Shown: positions 26,448 through 36,574 of the stretch, piece after piece
Numbering within the stretch: the stretch's first letter is position 1
Layout of the letters: the number at the start of each line of letters is the position of its first letter
NCBI GenBank assembly: GCA_902778135.1
Contig: CACYWP010000003.1
Location: 124,001-188,000 of the forward strand
Origin: an uncultured Coriobacteriaceae bacterium
Lineage (GTDB): Bacteria > Actinomycetota > Coriobacteriia > Coriobacteriales > Atopobiaceae
Length of the DNA stretch: 64,000 nt
Direction of reading: 5' to 3'
The notes under the pieces: model-generated
What the model was told of the DNA's origin: nothing
Seen by the model: only the letters and a program-made list of their open reading frames with translations
The model's database searches: none
Position numbers and translations under genes: made by a program

Positions 26448-26828
26448 TTAGATGTCCGCCTTGAACAGGCCGTGGAGGTTGCAGTACTCGTAGACGGTGA
26501 CGTCCTCGGCGCCGTCGCACGCGAAGGTGGCAACGGGCTCCTCACCGGGCTGGAGCTTCTTGATCTCGATGCGGTCAGGCGTGGCCAGCGCGACGAACTG
26601 GATGTAGTGTGCGTCCAGCATGGGATGGTCGACCTCGCCGATGCGGGCGACGATCTTGCCGTCGGCACGCGTGACCGCGGGGACATGCTTCTCGCGGGCG
26701 CCGTCGGAGGAGCCCGCCACCAGCTCGGTACAGGGCTCGCCACAGCACTGCGGCGTGCAGGGACCCTCGATGACCTTCACAAACAGATTGGCGCACTTGT
26801 TGCACTTGTAAAACTTGACGTCGGCCAT
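26448..26828 (-). CDS. dfx: Desulfoferrodoxin (superoxide reductase, two-iron)
   Basis: 126 residues from an ATG with AAAGGAGAG upstream; a longer frame to 26945 was rejected. Centre I ligands: Cys9, Cys12, Cys28 and Cys29 (FYKCNKCANLF, TPQCCGEPC). Centre II ligands: His in REKHVPAV, two His in VDHPMLDAHYIQF, and Cys and His in YEYCNLHGLFK. Both sites are complete. It reduces superoxide to peroxide without making oxygen, a typical defence of anaerobes. Its stop is three bases before the NadE-like start, so the two are co-transcribed. Confidence 0.95.
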   Translation of the reverse strand: MADVKFYKCNKCANLFVKVIEGPCTPQCCGEPCTELVAGSSDGAREKHVPAVTRADGKIVARIGEVDHPMLDAHYIQFVALATPDRIEIKKLQPGEEPVATFACDGAEDVTVYEYCNLHGLFKADI

Positions 26829-26880
26829 GGTGGCTCTCCTTTCACGGAACCTCTCCTGGGCACAAGGCCTGATACGCTCT

Positions 26881-26886
26881 ATTGTA
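26881..26886 (-). promoter_or_regulatory. Candidate -10 box for desulfoferrodoxin
   Basis: Reverse-strand TACAAT sits about 55 bases before the dfx start. The matching -35 (CTGTCC region) is weak. Confidence 0.35.
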
Positions 26887-27100
26887 GCCATCGCGGCAGG
26901 CAAGGACAGGCCCCATTCGCACGGGCCAAGGAACATGCCGAGCATGCGTGCAATGAGGAAGGGAACCCCGGGGCCCTCAGTCGCCCGTGAGCTCTCCTAG
27001 CCGGAACGGAGTCCCGCCCTCTCGCTGGCTGGACGCAGGGCCCTCCCCCACCGCATGCGCCGGACGCGCTACCATAGTCTCCAGACCAAGGAGACATGAC

Positions 27101-28039
27101 ATGGGCAAAGCCGCAGGCAAGACCTTCAAGAGCATCGAGGAGCAGGTGGCCCTGCTGCAGGCGCGCGGCGTCGCGACCGATGCCGAAACGCCTTCGGTGC
27201 TGCTGCGCGAGGGATACTACGCCGTCGTCAATGGTTATGGCAAGGCCTTCCTCGACCCGGCAGCCACCGCTGCCGCATCCGACGACCGCTACCTCGAAGG
27301 AACGACCTTCGACCAGATCTACCAGCTCTTCCTCTTCGACCGCGAGCTGCGGGCACTGACCTTCCGGGCCGTCATGAGCGTCGAGTGCACGTTGCGCTCC
27401 ATCCTCTCCCACACCTTCTGCGAGCACCATCCCAAGACCGAGGCCTACCTGCGACGCGGCTGCTATGCCCAGCAGAGCGAGTACCTGCGCGGCAGCGACG
27501 GCTACGACGGCGACCTCACCTGGATGATCAACACCCTTGAGCACCACGCGCGCGGCCACACCAGCGACGAGCGCGACGACGAGCCGCACGACGGGCAGCA
27601 GGTCGCCTGGTATCGCGAGCACTACCACGAGGTCCCGCTCTGGGTGCTGTTCTCCGACCTCACCTTTGGCAACCTGCGCTACTTCTTCGCCCTGATGAAG
27701 CGCAACGAGCAGCGCATCGTCTGCCAGCGCATGCGCGAGACCTGCGGCACGACCAGCGCCGGCAAGACGCTCTCGCCCGCAGGCATGCTGCACGACCTGG
27801 AGACGCTCGGCCAGCTGCGCAACGACTGCGCGCACGAGGAGCGCATCTACGATGCGACCTATGGCGCCGACGAGGCCACCTACCAGCAGGTTCTGTCAAC
27901 GCTCGTCGCCTATCTGGGCGAGTGGGACGAGGCGCGGCTGCTGGAGGGCGTCCGGCGGCTCTCGCTGCGGACCGCCCGACTGACGCCGGCCGTCGCCCCC
28001 ATCCTCGCGGCGAGGGGATTCGAGATCGTCGGATCCTAG
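27101..28039 (+). CDS. Abi_2-family protein with HEPN motif
   Basis: 312 residues from ATG with AAGGAG seven bases upstream. The N-terminal segment LREGYYAVVNGYGKAFL and TFDQIYQLFLFDRELR is the Abi_2 (AbiD/AbiF) signature. LGQLRNDCAHEERIYD provides the Arg-x4-His of HEPN ribonucleases (Arg-Asn-Asp-Cys-Ala-His). Family members abort phage infection by cleaving RNA. It stands alone between housekeeping genes, with no methylase, antitoxin or recombinase next to it. GC content is like the neighbours, so it is not recently acquired. The phage-defence role is inferred from the family. Confidence 0.85.
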   Translation: MGKAAGKTFKSIEEQVALLQARGVATDAETPSVLLREGYYAVVNGYGKAFLDPAATAAASDDRYLEGTTFDQIYQLFLFDRELRALTFRAVMSVECTLRSILSHTFCEHHPKTEAYLRRGCYAQQSEYLRGSDGYDGDLTWMINTLEHHARGHTSDERDDEPHDGQQVAWYREHYHEVPLWVLFSDLTFGNLRYFFALMKRNEQRIVCQRMRETCGTTSAGKTLSPAGMLHDLETLGQLRNDCAHEERIYDATYGADEATYQQVLSTLVAYLGEWDEARLLEGVRRLSLRTARLTPAVAPILAARGFEIVGS

Positions 28040-28058
28040 CCACGCCCAGCCACCAACG

Positions 28059-31000
28059 CTACGCGTAGGCGACATGCCCCTCCTGGCCGATGAGGTCCAC
28101 CACCTCGGCCTTCAGCAGGACATTGCGCGCGTCCACCCTCGTCGGCAGCTCCATGCGCATCGTGTTGCCCGACGCCTCCTGCACCAGCAGCTCGACACGG
28201 TCCATGCCCGCATAGCGGCCAAAGATCGCGTTGAGGTTCTGCATGCGGTCGTAGGACAGCATGCGCGGTGTCATGAACACCTCGAACACCCTGGGCTTGT
28301 TGGTGCGGTCCGACAGCTCGATCGCCTGGATGTCCTGGCAGATGATCTGGTTGCCCCGGTCCGAGCGCTCAAGCTTGCCCGACACGCGGACGAAGACGTT
28401 GCCGACGGTCTCGCCGGTCTCCTGGTCGATCTCGCCCGCAAGCGTCGCGGCGCACTGCTTGTAGAGCTTGGGGAACACGACCAGCGTTATCTCGCCCTCC
28501 ATGTCCTCCAGCGTCACGATGGCCATGTTGTCGCCGTTCTTGGTGGTCTTCTTGGCCACCGCGGTGACCATGCCCGCCAGGCGGATCGGCTTGCCCTCGG
28601 GCACGCGGTAGCGTGTCGATGAGGTGCCGGTCGCGGGGTTCAGGTACTCCTCGCTGACTTCGATGTCGCTGATTAGGTAGTCGCGCGCCTTCGACAGCGC
28701 GTACTCGTACGGGCGCAGCGGATGGTCCGAGACGTAGATGCCCAGCACGTCGTGCTCCTGGGCGAGCTTGATCGAACGGTCCCACTCGATACCGTCGGGG
28801 GCAGGCACGTCGTTCTCGAAACCCGACCCGGCGACGTCGGCGAACAGGTCGAAGAGCGAGCTCTGGCCCGCGGCGCGGTCCTTCTGCCGCTTGGCCGCCG
28901 CATCGATGATGTTCTCCGGGTTGTTCTTGTCGACGAAGTGCATCATCTGCATGCGGGTGTAACCGGTCGAATCGAAGGCTCCGCTCTTGATGAGCGCCTC
29001 GACCACGCGACGGTTCGCCTGGCTGGAATCCACACGCTCGACGAAGTCGTGCAGGGTCTTGAACGGGCCGCCCTCGTCGCGCTCGGCCATGATGGCCTCG
29101 CCGACGCCGGCACCCACGCCGCGGATGCCCGCAAAGCCGAAGCGGATGCCCTCGGCAGTCGCCGTGAAGTCCCTACCGCTCTCGTTGATGTCGGGTGGCA
29201 GGACCTCGATGCCCTCGTGCCGGCATGACGTGACGTAGTGGACGATCTTCTCGGTCTTGCCCATGTAGCTGGTGAGGACCGATGCCATGTACTCCTTGGG
29301 GAAGTAGGCCTTCAGCCAGGCGGTCTGCATGACCAGGATGGCGTAGCCCGCCGAGTGCGACTTGTTGAAGGCGTACGAGGCGAACTCCAGCACGTCGTTC
29401 CAGATCCTGTCCGCGATCTCGTACGAGTAGTCGTTTGCCTGGGCACCGTTCATCCAGTGGTCGCGGATGGTCTCGTCCTTGCCATCCTCCCAATGGAAGA
29501 CCTCGCTGGTGAGCATCTTGATCTTCTTCTTGGCCACCGGCTTGCGGATGCGCGAGTCCGACTCGCCCGCCGAGAACCCGCACATCTTCATCGAGATCTG
29601 CATGACCTGCTCCTGATAGACCATGGTGCCATAGGTCTCCTCCAGGATGTCGGACAGGCGGTTGTCGTAGAAGGCGACCTGCTTGCGGTGGTTCATGCGG
29701 TCGATGTAGTCGCTGACCATGCCGGCGCCGAGGGGGCCGGGGCGATAGAGGGCGATGAGGGCCACCACGTGCTTGAACTCGCGTGGCTGCATGCCCTTGA
29801 TCGTTGCCGTCATGCCCGCGGACTCGATCTGGAAGACGCCGGCGGTGTGCCCGCGCCCCATGAGGGCGAAGATCTCGGAGTCGCCAAAGGGAATCTTGTC
29901 GACGTCGATGTCCACGCACGTCGCCCCTGGCTTTATGGTGCCACGCACGGCGTCGGGCATGCGGTCGATATCGCTTGCGTTGGGGTAGTTGGCCCGGATG
30001 TTTGCCAGGGTCTTGGAAATGACGGTCAGTGTGCGCAGGCCCAGGAAGTCCATCTTCAGCAGGCCCATGTCGGCGACCGAGTGGCCCTCATACTGGGTGA
30101 TCTCGACGCCGCCCTTGGTGTCCAGCTTGGTCGGGACGTGGTCGTTGACGGGCGTGGGAGTGATCAGCACCGCACAGGCGTGCACGCCCTCGCCACGCGT
30201 CTTGCCCTCGATGGCCAGAGCCGCGTCGATGATGCGATGGGCATCGGCGTCGCGCTGGTAGGCCTCGGCGAAGTCGGGGCTGTAGAGGTCCTCCTTGCCC
30301 TGGGTCTTCTCCAGCACGAACTTGAGCTTGGCCTTGGGGTCGTTGGAGATCATCTTCGACAGGCGCTGGCCCATGTACACCGGGAAGCCCAACACGCGGT
30401 TGGCGTCGTTGATGGCCTGCTTGGCCTTGATGGTCGAGTAGGTGATGACGTGGCTGACGCGGTCGGAGCCATAGAGCTCGCGTACGTGCTGGATGACCTC
30501 CAGCCGTCGTTCATCGTCGAAGTCCATGTCGATATCGGGCATCTCGGAGCGCTCCACCGACAGGAATCGCTCGAACATCAGGCCGTTCTCCAGTGGGTCG
30601 AAGGTCGTGATGTCCATCGCGTAGGCGACGATGGCGCCTGCCGCACTGCCACGGCCCGGACCCACGCCGATGCCGTTCTCCTTCGCCCAGCGCACGTACT
30701 CCTGCACGATGAGGAAGTAGTCCGCGAAGCCCTTGGTGCAGATGACGTCGTACTCGTACTCGAAGCGCTCCAGCACGTTGACGCCGCCGATGGTCAGGTT
30801 GCGCCAGTCGTCGCCATAGCGACGGGCCAGACCCTGCTCGCACTCCTTGCGGAAGCGCTCCTCGGAGGTCTCCCCCTCCTTCAGGCCAGGGAACTTGGGC
30901 AGGTACATGTGCGTCCAGTCCAGCTCGTACTGGCACTTGTCCGCGACCTCCAGCGTGTTGTCGCAGGCTTCCGGGATCCATGAGAAGAGGGAGCGCATCT

Positions 31001-31970
31001 CCTCCTCGCTCTTCAGGTAGAACTCGGTGCCCTCCATGTGCTTGCGGTTGGTGTTGTCCAGCTGGTCGGCCGTGCCGATGCAGCTGATGATGTCCTGGGT
31101 GGGGGCGTCCTCGCGCGTGAGGTAGTGGAAGTCGTTGGTAGCGACAACCTTGATGTTCAGCTTGCGGGCCAGCTTGACCAGCTGCTCGTCGAGGGTGCGG
31201 TCGTTCAGGCCGCCACGGAACTCCAAGCCGTGGTCCTGAATCTCCATGTAGAAGTCCTCGCCGAAGATGCCCTGGTAGATGCGGGCCCAACGTTCCGCCT
31301 CGTCGAAGTTGCCATCGAGGATGTTCTGCTGGATGATGCCCTGGACGCAGGCGCTCTGGCAGATGATGCCCTCGTGGTACTCCTGCAGCATGGCCAGCGT
31401 GGTGCGCGGCTTGTAGTAGAACATCTCGTTTGCGGCCTTGGACATCATCTTCATCAGGTTGACGTAGCCGGTCTCGTTCTTGGCCAGCAGGATGAGGTGG
31501 TAGCGACGCTGGCGCGTGCCCTTCTCGATGGTGTCGTCGGTGATGAAGTAGGCCTCGCAGCCGAAGATCGGCTTGATGATGGGGGCGGGACGGCATGCGT
31601 CGACCGCGGCAAGGGCAGCGTCGCGGTTCGCCTCGCCACCAGTGGCCTGCCATGCCGCGACGTCACGCTGCCACTGGGCATGGACGCGGTCGTGCGGACC
31701 CGCATCGGGCGCATCCGGGGCAGGCTCCTCCAACTCCCAGCCCTTCTGGAAGCACTCGCGGTCGTGGGACCACTGCTTGTAGTCCGCGGCGCCACCGTTG
31801 TACTTGCGGCACTCGAGGTCGAAGTTGGGAACGCCGAACATGTAGCCATGGTCGGTGAGGGCGATGGCGGGCATACCCAGGTCGACGGCGCGCCTGACCA
31901 TGTCGGGAATCGGCGTGGCACCATCGAGGATGGAGAAGTCCGAGTGGTTGTGCAGGTGGACGAATGCCAT
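28059..31970 (-). CDS. dnaE: DNA polymerase III alpha subunit
   Basis: 1303 residues from the ATG after AAAGGTG. PHP domain first (LHNHSDFSILDGA, ALTDHGYMFG), then palm with catalytic acids in PDIDMDFDDERR, helix-hairpin-helix, and an OB domain (VTLEDMEGEITLVVFPKLY). It is the main replicative polymerase. It is about 130 residues longer than most DnaE proteins. Part of this is an insertion at about 50-130 in the PHP domain, between FGVPNFDLE and KPIFGCEAY, rich in charged residues and Trp. Convergent with the Abi gene, 19 bases apart. Confidence 0.97.
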   Translation of the reverse strand: MAFVHLHNHSDFSILDGATPIPDMVRRAVDLGMPAIALTDHGYMFGVPNFDLECRKYNGGAADYKQWSHDRECFQKGWELEEPAPDAPDAGPHDRVHAQWQRDVAAWQATGGEANRDAALAAVDACRPAPIIKPIFGCEAYFITDDTIEKGTRQRRYHLILLAKNETGYVNLMKMMSKAANEMFYYKPRTTLAMLQEYHEGIICQSACVQGIIQQNILDGNFDEAERWARIYQGIFGEDFYMEIQDHGLEFRGGLNDRTLDEQLVKLARKLNIKVVATNDFHYLTREDAPTQDIISCIGTADQLDNTNRKHMEGTEFYLKSEEEMRSLFSWIPEACDNTLEVADKCQYELDWTHMYLPKFPGLKEGETSEERFRKECEQGLARRYGDDWRNLTIGGVNVLERFEYEYDVICTKGFADYFLIVQEYVRWAKENGIGVGPGRGSAAGAIVAYAMDITTFDPLENGLMFERFLSVERSEMPDIDMDFDDERRLEVIQHVRELYGSDRVSHVITYSTIKAKQAINDANRVLGFPVYMGQRLSKMISNDPKAKLKFVLEKTQGKEDLYSPDFAEAYQRDADAHRIIDAALAIEGKTRGEGVHACAVLITPTPVNDHVPTKLDTKGGVEITQYEGHSVADMGLLKMDFLGLRTLTVISKTLANIRANYPNASDIDRMPDAVRGTIKPGATCVDIDVDKIPFGDSEIFALMGRGHTAGVFQIESAGMTATIKGMQPREFKHVVALIALYRPGPLGAGMVSDYIDRMNHRKQVAFYDNRLSDILEETYGTMVYQEQVMQISMKMCGFSAGESDSRIRKPVAKKKIKMLTSEVFHWEDGKDETIRDHWMNGAQANDYSYEIADRIWNDVLEFASYAFNKSHSAGYAILVMQTAWLKAYFPKEYMASVLTSYMGKTEKIVHYVTSCRHEGIEVLPPDINESGRDFTATAEGIRFGFAGIRGVGAGVGEAIMAERDEGGPFKTLHDFVERVDSSQANRRVVEALIKSGAFDSTGYTRMQMMHFVDKNNPENIIDAAAKRQKDRAAGQSSLFDLFADVAGSGFENDVPAPDGIEWDRSIKLAQEHDVLGIYVSDHPLRPYEYALSKARDYLISDIEVSEEYLNPATGTSSTRYRVPEGKPIRLAGMVTAVAKKTTKNGDNMAIVTLEDMEGEITLVVFPKLYKQCAATLAGEIDQETGETVGNVFVRVSGKLERSDRGNQIICQDIQAIELSDRTNKPRVFEVFMTPRMLSYDRMQNLNAIFGRYAGMDRVELLVQEASGNTMRMELPTRVDARNVLLKAEVVDLIGQEGHVAYA

Positions 31971-32098
31971 GGGGCACCTTTCGCGCGTGGTTTCAGGGGT
32001 CCATTCTAGCCGAGCCATACGACGCAAATGGTCCCGCTCCCCCGATGGCGCGAAGTGGCGACAGCTTGTTCGGTTGGCAGGTGGAGTGCGGCAGACGA

Positions 32099-32136
32099 AC
32101 GCTCCCCGGGACGCCTTCGCACGCCCCGGGGAGCGT
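32099..32136 (-). terminator. Hairpin after the DUF4012-like gene
   Basis: Perfect 12-bp stem ACGCTCCCCGGG/CCCGGGGAGCGT with a 14-base loop, directly downstream of the gene ending at 32167 and upstream of dnaE. There is no T-run. Confidence 0.6.
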
Positions 32137-32166
32137 CAGGACCGACGGTATGACGGCGTCTGGAGC

Positions 32167-32859
32167 CTAGCCCTCTCCCCCGGTCAGCGAGGACAGGGTG
32201 GAGGACACGCCGACGACCAGGTCGATGGCACCCCCGAACTGGTCAAAGGTCGTGTTGGCCGAGTCCAGCGTCTCGCGCAGCCGGGAAGTCCACTCGTTCA
32301 GCATCCCAAAGTGGGACTCGGGCAGCGCCAGCGCCTGGGCGTTGCAGTCGTCGATGACCGCGCCGGCCGTCTGCAGCGTGTTGGCAAGGCTCGCCAGCTG
32401 CTCGAGCTTGGTGGGAATCTTGTTCAGGTCGATGACGCCGTCCTCTATGACCCCGTCACGCGCCAGCTCGTCCCAACCGTCCAGCACCGGCAGCACCGCA
32501 TCGTCGGCAAGGCTGCCAGAGATGGATCCGATGGAGCGCATGGTGCTCACGTCCCCTCCCAGCACGGGAATGCGGGAGGCGATGTCCCATTGGGTTCCCT
32601 GCAGCTCGGTGGCCGCCTGGCTGGTCAGCGATGCGGCCGTGCGGGCGTCCGCAAGCGCCGTCGAATAGTCCTGCGCCTCGATGTTCGCGCTCATGCTGTC
32701 ATAGGAGCTCAGCGCGCCGTCGAACAGCTCGCCGACGCGTTTGACGGACAGTCCCAGCCATGCGCCAAAGCCGATTGCCGCGACCAGGAGGACCAGCAGG
32801 ATGAACCTCACGAAGCCGAAGCGCTTCTTCTTGGGCAGTTCCTCGAACTCGTAGCTCAT
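32167..32859 (-). CDS. Single-pass membrane protein, DUF4012-like N-terminal region
   Basis: 230 residues starting MSYEFEELPKKKRFGFVRF; one membrane helix (about 18-40) then an extracellular helical part. The stretch around ELQGTQWDIASRIPVLGGDV recalls the conserved N-terminal segment of DUF4012 proteins (lipase-like/polysaccharide-associated), but the rest of that domain is missing. It begins 94 bases after addA on the same strand, so it may be read from the addBA transcript. I cannot assign a function. Confidence 0.7.
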   Translation of the reverse strand: MSYEFEELPKKKRFGFVRFILLVLLVAAIGFGAWLGLSVKRVGELFDGALSSYDSMSANIEAQDYSTALADARTAASLTSQAATELQGTQWDIASRIPVLGGDVSTMRSIGSISGSLADDAVLPVLDGWDELARDGVIEDGVIDLNKIPTKLEQLASLANTLQTAGAVIDDCNAQALALPESHFGMLNEWTSRLRETLDSANTTFDQFGGAIDLVVGVSSTLSSLTGGEG

Positions 32860-32953
32860 TGCAACCCCTCTCTTGTGGCCATGCGCGTCGATGCGCAACC
32901 CCAGTAACCACAGGGTACCCATTGTGGGGGACGCCCAACGCGGTCTGGGCAGG

Positions 32954-35900
32954 TCAGTCCATCTGGGGAAGGTGGTCGCAATCGAAGGCGTAGCGCACCA
33001 CGACCGGACCGCCAGTGCCGTCGTCCACCTCGACGCAGCAGAAGGCGCACTCCACCCCATCGAAGCCCTGGTCCATCAGCACCCAGGCGTAGAAGTTGGC
33101 CTGCATGCGGTGGCGGTCCTCGATCTGCTGGAACGTGAGGCCGACGTCGCCCGTCTTGTAGTCCACGACCAACGCATGGCGTGCGCCACGGTCGCAGGCC
33201 AGGAGGTCGATGGCGCCCTCGACGTAGCGGCCGTAGCGCGACTCGACCTGGACGAAGAAGGGCACCTCTGCGCGGACCAGCTGGTAGGACAGGGCCTCGC
33301 GACGCAGGTCGCTGGTCTCCCAGCGGCCAATCGCCTCCTTCAGGCGCTGGCGCTGGCGAGCGGAGAGATGCCAGGTGCGCGCGAGCGCCTCCCGTCTCTG
33401 GGGATCGTGGTCACGCCCCGTCTCGACCATGGTCTGGGCAAGCTCGTGGAAGGCCGAGCCCAGGTTGGTGGCCTTGTCCGCGTCGTCGGTATAGGCGGAG
33501 CCTTCCGCCTCCGCCTCGGTCTGGGCCCTCGGAGGCGTGGGCGGCTGCTTTGCTGGGATGGGAGCGGTCTGCCCGGATGCGGCCTGCTGTCCGGACGATG
33601 CCCGCTGACCCATCAGGGCATGCGCGGACGAGTAGCTGAACACGTCCTCGCGCGGCCGCCATCCCCTCGATTCCATCGGGGGACGCACCGTCTCGTAGAG
33701 GCCAAACGGCTCGTAAGCGGCATCTGCCCCCTCGATGGCCTCCGAAACCCCCAATCGTGGCACGGCGGAGACCGCATCGGGCAGCTGGCCGTCAAAGCCT
33801 GCCAGCGTACCAGCGCTGTCGGCATCCCATGGCTCGTCCTTGCCCCTGCCGCGCTTGGCAAGGCGGATGACACGCGCGACCCCCGGCGCCTGCTCGGTCG
33901 CCGTGCGCACCGTACGCCATCCCCCGGCATCGTCCTGCACGCGCGCCTCGCACTCGATGGGCCGTGACGGGGTCACCGCTATCTCATGCTCCCCCGCCTC
34001 CAGTTCGCCCAGCTCGTCGAACGCGCCTAGGAAATCCAGCGCCAGCGACGACTGGTGGGCCTCGGTGCCCGAGACGGGCACCCCGACCACCAACGCCTCC
34101 TCGGCACGCGTCAGCGCGACGTAGAGCAGGCGGGCCTTCTCGGCCAACGAGGCCGAGGCCTCCTGCTGCTCGAGGTAGAGCGACCAGTCGGAGACCGAAT
34201 GGCACTCCCCCTGCTCCGTCGGCACCTCGACCAGCTTGCGGTGGGTGGAGAGGTTTTGGCCTTCGGCCCTGGGTGCCACGCAGACGCGACACGTGCCGTC
34301 CTTCCGGCCGAGCGAGAGCTTGCCCCTCGTGTTGGGGTTGCCCCAGCATTCCGCGACGGCGCAGACCGCGAACTGAAGGCCCTTCGACCCGTGGATGGTC
34401 ATGACCTGGACCGCGTCGACGCGGTCTCCCACGAGGTTCTTTGGCGTCAGCTTGGCCGCCTCAAGCCATCGGTCGAACTCGTCGGCGGTGCGGGAGGCCC
34501 CCAAGCCCAGGTCCTCGGTCAGCTCGCGGATGTAACGAACGGCCGCCAGCACGTTGGCGGCACGCGAGAGGCCGTCGGTTCCCTCCCGCTCGAGACGCAG
34601 CAGCCAGCCGCTCTCCTCCACCACGGCCTGGCAGACGTCCGCCAACTGCCATCTCCCCAGACGCGCGAACGCACGCGTCAGCACCTCGTGGGCGGCATGC
34701 AGGCGCGGCGAGGGCTGCGCATCCCCATGCAGCACCAGCTCCCCCGTGACGAAGCACTGCTCGACCGGACGCTTTGCCGGGGCGTCCAGCTGCTGCTGGG
34801 TGCGCGTCCCCAGCTGGCAGAAGTCATCGGCATCCAGGCGGAACATCTCGCTGGACAGCAGGCGGAACAGTCCCGTCTCGGTGTCGTGGGGGTTGGCCAG
34901 CGTATGCAGCAGGGCCTGTACCACGCCGACCTCGGGCGTGGACGAGAAGGACGAGCCCCCGGTGACGACCGCGGCCAGCCCACGGGAGCGCATTGCGTCC
35001 AGGTAGAGGCCCACGCGGCTCGTCGTACCCAGGAGCAGGGCCATGCTGCCGACCGGCTGCCCCATGCGCCGGTAGTCCGCCAGGCGGTCGGCGAGCTGGG
35101 CGGCGAGCGTCGCCGACATCAGCTCGGCATTGCCACCCCGCACCACCTCCAGCCGTATGCGCGGAGGCTCGTGCCCCGACTCGTCGCGCGCGACGTACGA
35201 GCCGTGACGGCCCGCATCGCCCGCCAGCTTGAGGAAGTCCCCCAGCATCTGGGCGTCGCCGCACACGCGCTCCACCAGCGCCAGCACATGGTGGTCGCTG
35301 CGGTAGTTGACGTCCATGGCCACGTGCTGCGAGGCGGGCAGCGAGCGTCCGCGCGCACGGAAGACCTCGACGTCGCCGCCTCGGAAGCGATAGATGGACT
35401 GTTGGGCGTCGCCGACCGTGGTCAGGTGGCAGGCGTCCTCGCCCGACAGCAGGGAGATCAGGCGCAGCTGCTTGTCGTCGGTATCCTGGAACTCGTCGAT
35501 CATCACGAGGCGGAAGCGTCCGGCGTAGTCGCGGGCAACCTCGGGATTGCCCTCGACGGCCTGCAGCGCGAATGCGATCAGGTCGTCGTTGTCCAGATAC
35601 GAATGCTCGTGCTTCAGCTCGCCATAGCGCGCGTCGAAGCGTCGGGCCAGTTCGACCAGCTGGGGGGCCATGCCCTGGACGCGCTCGTAGTGCGCGCAGA
35701 CCATCGCCTCGGCCAGCGCCCTCTTGGCATCCTCCTTCAGTGGCTTCAGGTCCGCCTTGCGCAGGTCGGGCACCTTGACCAGCGGGAGCACCGCGCAGGC
35801 GGCCTCCGGGGTACGTGCTCCGGGTGCCAGCTCGAAGTAGGGCTGCAGCGCCGAGAGCGACCCCTCGGCCACCGCACGCTGCTTGTCCGTCAGATTGCAT

Positions 35901-36574
35901 GCCGCTATCGACTCGAGGCAGGAACGCAGCCGCGACATCTCGGAGGGAGTCTCGCCACTGGACGGGCAGACCAGGTCGTCGAAGCCATGGGGGCACTTCG
36001 CCGCCTCGCTGCGCAGGTCGCGCAGCATGCTGACGACCGAGTAGCTGCCAAATGACCCCGCCGACCACAGGGGATACTCGTCGCGCAGGGCGGCATAGGC
36101 ATCGTCGTGCTGCACCTCGGTCATGACCTCGTCGAGCGCACGTGCCATCAGGGCGTCGGCCACGCTGCCCTCGCACATCCGGAACTCGGGGTCGACACCC
36201 AGCTCGATGGCGTGGCGCTTGAGGATGCGCGAGCACATGCCGTGGATGGTGGAGATCCAGGCACCATCGACGCGCAGGGACTGCTCGTACAGCAGCGGGT
36301 CGTCCTCCCCGGCCTCGCGCAGGGCCTGGCGCACACGCTCCTTGATCTCCAGCGCTGCGGCATCGGTGAAGGTGATGACCAACGCCTCGTCTATGGATGC
36401 CAGGTACCGGCCGCCATTGGGGGCAGAGCCCTCGGACAGGGCATGCACGAGGCGTGCCGTCAGGGTGAAGGTCTTGCCCGAACCAGCCCCCGCGGCCACG
36501 AACAGCGGCTCGTCGAGACGGCTGGCAACGGCACGTTGGCCCTCGTTCAGACGTGAGAGATCGATTGCGGCCAT
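32954..36574 (-). CDS. addA: ATP-dependent helicase/nuclease AddA
   Basis: 1206 residues. The ATG overlaps the addB stop (TAATG); the open frame further upstream belongs to antisense of addB. UvrD-like helicase: Walker A 28-35 (AGAGSGKT), DEFQDTDDKQ, GDAQQSIYRFRGGD, VMTIHGSKGLQF and ALTRAEEAL. C-terminal RecB-type nuclease: Asp in EGAIDLLACD and Asp-Tyr-Lys in LVVDYKTGD. With AddB it processes double-strand ends to start recombination. A low-complexity stretch rich in Gln/Ala/Pro (about 980-1010) separates helicase and nuclease. Confidence 0.95.
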   Translation of the reverse strand: MAAIDLSRLNEGQRAVASRLDEPLFVAAGAGSGKTFTLTARLVHALSEGSAPNGGRYLASIDEALVITFTDAAALEIKERVRQALREAGEDDPLLYEQSLRVDGAWISTIHGMCSRILKRHAIELGVDPEFRMCEGSVADALMARALDEVMTEVQHDDAYAALRDEYPLWSAGSFGSYSVVSMLRDLRSEAAKCPHGFDDLVCPSSGETPSEMSRLRSCLESIAACNLTDKQRAVAEGSLSALQPYFELAPGARTPEAACAVLPLVKVPDLRKADLKPLKEDAKRALAEAMVCAHYERVQGMAPQLVELARRFDARYGELKHEHSYLDNDDLIAFALQAVEGNPEVARDYAGRFRLVMIDEFQDTDDKQLRLISLLSGEDACHLTTVGDAQQSIYRFRGGDVEVFRARGRSLPASQHVAMDVNYRSDHHVLALVERVCGDAQMLGDFLKLAGDAGRHGSYVARDESGHEPPRIRLEVVRGGNAELMSATLAAQLADRLADYRRMGQPVGSMALLLGTTSRVGLYLDAMRSRGLAAVVTGGSSFSSTPEVGVVQALLHTLANPHDTETGLFRLLSSEMFRLDADDFCQLGTRTQQQLDAPAKRPVEQCFVTGELVLHGDAQPSPRLHAAHEVLTRAFARLGRWQLADVCQAVVEESGWLLRLEREGTDGLSRAANVLAAVRYIRELTEDLGLGASRTADEFDRWLEAAKLTPKNLVGDRVDAVQVMTIHGSKGLQFAVCAVAECWGNPNTRGKLSLGRKDGTCRVCVAPRAEGQNLSTHRKLVEVPTEQGECHSVSDWSLYLEQQEASASLAEKARLLYVALTRAEEALVVGVPVSGTEAHQSSLALDFLGAFDELGELEAGEHEIAVTPSRPIECEARVQDDAGGWRTVRTATEQAPGVARVIRLAKRGRGKDEPWDADSAGTLAGFDGQLPDAVSAVPRLGVSEAIEGADAAYEPFGLYETVRPPMESRGWRPREDVFSYSSAHALMGQRASSGQQAASGQTAPIPAKQPPTPPRAQTEAEAEGSAYTDDADKATNLGSAFHELAQTMVETGRDHDPQRREALARTWHLSARQRQRLKEAIGRWETSDLRREALSYQLVRAEVPFFVQVESRYGRYVEGAIDLLACDRGARHALVVDYKTGDVGLTFQQIEDRHRMQANFYAWVLMDQGFDGVECAFCCVEVDDGTGGPVVVRYAFDCDHLPQMD

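Noticed and set aside
28722..32009. Several long frames opposite dnaE
   Set aside because: All are antisense shadows of DnaE coding sequence.
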